Source: Thiobacillus denitrificans DSM 12475 (GTDB lineage: Bacteria; Pseudomonadota; Gammaproteobacteria; Burkholderiales; Thiobacillaceae). Taken from it: a stretch of 34,055 bases of DNA. Location of the stretch: contig NZ_AQWL01000019.1 of assembly GCF_000376425.1 (NCBI RefSeq), positions 1-34,055 of the forward strand, read 5' to 3'. A program made the position numbers and the translations under genes. Positions within the stretch are counted from its first letter, which is position 1. Each line of letters opens with the position of its first letter. A model generated the notes under the pieces. That model worked only from the letters and a program-made list of their open reading frames with translations, searched no databases and was not told the DNA's origin. This document shows, one piece after another, positions 32,470-34,055 of this stretch.

Positions 32470-33051
32470 TCACCCTATCGCCTCAATCAATCCCGTACCT
32501 TCTTCCGCCGACCGGCTCACACGCCGATCAACCGGCCAGGATTGCATGGTCTCTGGTGGGTACGGTCGAACCAGGCTCAGCGCGGTATCTGCATCTGCAG
32601 TCAGCCAGGCCTCGAAATCGGCCGGTGCGACGATGACCGGCATCCGGTCATGCACAGGCACCATGACCTCATTCGGCCCGGTAGTGATGAGACAGCATGT
32701 GCGAAGGATCTGGCCGTCCGGGCCTTTCCAGGATTCCCAGAGACCGCCCAGCGCGAAAGGTTGGCCATCCGCCATGCTGAAGTAGTAGGGCTGCTTCTTG
32801 CCGCCTTCGACCGCCTTCCACTCGTAGAAGCCATCCGCAGGCACCAGGCAGCGACGACGCTGGAAGGCAGAGCGAAACGAAGGCTTCTCGGCGACGGTCT
32901 CTCCGCGTGCGTTCGACAGTTTGGCCCCGATGGTCGGGTCTTTCGCCCAATTCGGTACCAGGCCCCAGCGCAGCAGGTGCATGACGCGCCGGCCGTCTGG
33001 CGCGTGCCGGATGGAGGGGATGTCGGTACCGGGTGAGATGTTGGGAGTCAG
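32470..33051 (-). pseudogene. SRAP/HMCES-family (YedK-like) gene lacking its N-terminus
   Basis: Encodes most of a SRAP domain, the family that forms a protein-DNA crosslink with abasic sites. Clear family blocks: MHLLRWGLVPNWAKDP, GAKLSNARGETVAEKPSFRS, RRRCLVPADGFYEWK and MPVIVAPADFEAWL, with the catalytic Glu and His environment (FYEWK, PVHDRMP). In-frame homology runs upstream of the only good ATG (32982) through TPNISPGTDIPSIRHAPDGR. It ends at about 33051, before the essential MCGR start whose Cys2 makes the crosslink. No start codon precedes this segment. It is therefore a 5'-truncated gene, probably cut by the Tn3-type element beyond it. A 170-aa product from 32982 could be made but should be inactive. 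Confidence 0.8.
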
Positions 33052-33182
33052 CCGGGATGAAGCAAAAATTAGGACATTGGCTGTTTAGTTGATTGTTTTT
33101 CTGAAGGTTTTTATGACTGTCACCTTCAAGTCATCTACCCCAACTACGCTTACACCCTCATTTTGCACCCGAGGGGCAGCGC

Positions 33183-33803
33183 ATGGTGTCGATAGACCGG
33201 ACGGCTTATCCGCGATTCAACAAGACCATCGCAGGCAAAGAGCTTCAGCGAAACTTTACTCCGACTGACGAGGAACGAGCATGGGCTGAGCGCACCACCC
33301 GTGCGCCGCGTCAACGACTCGGACTCATCCTGCTGCTCAAAACCTTTCAATACCTGCACTACTTCGCGTCATTGGAAGAAATCCCGCCTGAGGTCATCAA
33401 TCACGTTCGCGAGTCCCTGGGTTACGCGAAGCGCGTCGTTGCCGATTACTCCATCCCACGTACCTTATACCGACACATGGCCGCCGTGCGGAGCTATCTT
33501 CGGGTCAAGGCATACTACGGCACGGATGCCGGCGAAATAGCTGACATGCTGGCTCATGAATCGGCGGAGTTGCTGGATCAGCGCATCGATATCATCAACG
33601 CACTCGTCGATGAATTGGTGCATCGTCAAATTGAACTGCCAGCCTTCTCAGCACTGGACACTCTCGCGGAGCGCGCACACGCCGAGATTCAGGAACGGAT
33701 TTTCGGAACGGTCTTGAGCCGAATTCCTGCCGTCCAACTTAAAAGTCTCCAAGCCCTGTTGTTAACTGACGCGAGTTCAAATTCGAAGTGCAACTCTGAT
33801 TAA
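33183..33803 (+). pseudogene. Truncated Tn3-family transposase (N-terminal DUF4158 part)
   Basis: 206 codons corresponding to the DUF4158 N-terminal region of Tn3-family transposases: FTPTDEERAWAERTTRAPRQ, then RLGLILLLKTFQYLHYFASL, IPRTLYRHMAAVRSYL and ALVDELVHRQIELPAFSALD. Full enzymes are about 1000 aa and carry a C-terminal DDE domain, absent here. GAGGGG precedes the ATG. Homology seems to end near residue 196 (about 33770). The last codons are read from sequence that probably belongs to the following IS30-family element, so that insertion probably broke the gene. The rest may lie beyond the window. Confidence 0.82.
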
Positions 33804-33868
33804 CAGGTTGGGTGGGCAAGATGTGAGAGCATCCGAGCCCCTCGACCGCCAAGTCAAAGTTGCCTGGA

Positions 33869-34055
33869 ATGAAATACGCACATCTCACCCGAGACGAACG
33901 ATACCAAATTGCCATCCTTCTGAAAGCCGGACATAAGCAGCGCGACATCGCCCGCATCATGAACCGCCATCCCTCCACGATCAGCCGCGAGCTTCGCCGA
34001 AACCGGGGCCAACGCGGCTATCGGCCTAAACAGGCGCATGAATTCTCGCAGGCAC
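33869..34055 (+). CDS. IS30-family transposase (start only)
   Basis: The first 62 codons of an IS30-type transposase, cut by the window end. The helix-turn-helix opening KYAHLTRDERYQIAILLKAG, then HKQRDIARIMNRHPSTISRE and LRRNRG, is typical of IS30. The left end of the element probably lies at about 33770-33800, where a sequence of the form CAAATTCGAAGTGCAA occurs. I could not fix the terminal repeat without the other end. Confidence 0.88.
   Translation, partial: MKYAHLTRDERYQIAILLKAGHKQRDIARIMNRHPSTISRELRRNRGQRGYRPKQAHEFSQA

Overview
The window looks like an accessory (island) region of a GC-rich proteobacterial chromosome, most likely beta- or gamma-proteobacterial. This rests on codon and base composition, strong AGGAG-type ribosome binding sites, LexA-type regulation, and the IS481, IS30 and Tn3 relatives and DUF3701-type integrase. 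I cannot name a genus. No rRNA, tRNA or CRISPR array was recognised.

Layout. (1) 1-1650: a complete IS481-family element inserted exactly at the stop codon of a short tyrosine recombinase. (2) 1.7-4.8 kb: a short secreted RHS/YD-repeat protein translationally coupled to a small secreted partner, then small orphan or secreted proteins. (3) 4.9-12.2 kb: an ECF sigma factor with a co-transcribed 190-aa protein, two small exported proteins, a YbjN-like protein and a 1445-aa protein. The last combines a Lon-like Ser/Lys protease-type N-terminus, an nSTAND NTPase, one membrane helix and 14 WD40 repeats (two likely propellers). (4) 12.4-13.9 kb: two tandem exported DUF1566 (C-type-lectin-like) proteins whose C-termini have the features of diversity-generating retroelement (DGR) variable regions. 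Between them lies a frameshifted remnant of a DGR Avd-like gene; no reverse transcriptase or template repeat is in the window. (5) 13.9-17.1 kb: an M48 lipoprotein metallopeptidase, a PhoD-like phosphatase and an exported class 3 lipase. (6) 17.3-21 kb: a transposase remnant, a XerD-like recombinase, an exported thermonuclease and a large DUF3701 integrase. (7) 21.1-24.8 kb: a LexA-like self-cleaving repressor with a palindrome filling its own promoter spacer, followed by a DUF5131 (Gp37/Gp68) three-Cys protein and two different TcmP-type methyltransferase-like proteins. (8) 24.9-32.3 kb: a UvrD-like helicase with a C-terminal Fe-S PD-(D/E)XK nuclease, overlapping a type III restriction-modification Mod and Res pair. 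(9) 32.4-34.1 kb: a SRAP gene lacking its catalytic N-terminus, a truncated Tn3-family transposase and the start of an IS30-family transposase.

How the parts may work together. The 8th block is a coherent restriction operon: Mod protects, Res cuts, and the helicase-nuclease probably processes the DNA. The 7th block is a damage-responsive cassette, the strongest candidate for a poorly described system. Its repressor should be cleaved on RecA activation, releasing a radical-SAM-like protein and two methyltransferase-like partners. The 3rd and 4th blocks may form a second system: stress-regulated, membrane-spanning STAND/WD40 signalling next to exported, formerly hypervariable binding proteins. 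That link rests on proximity only.
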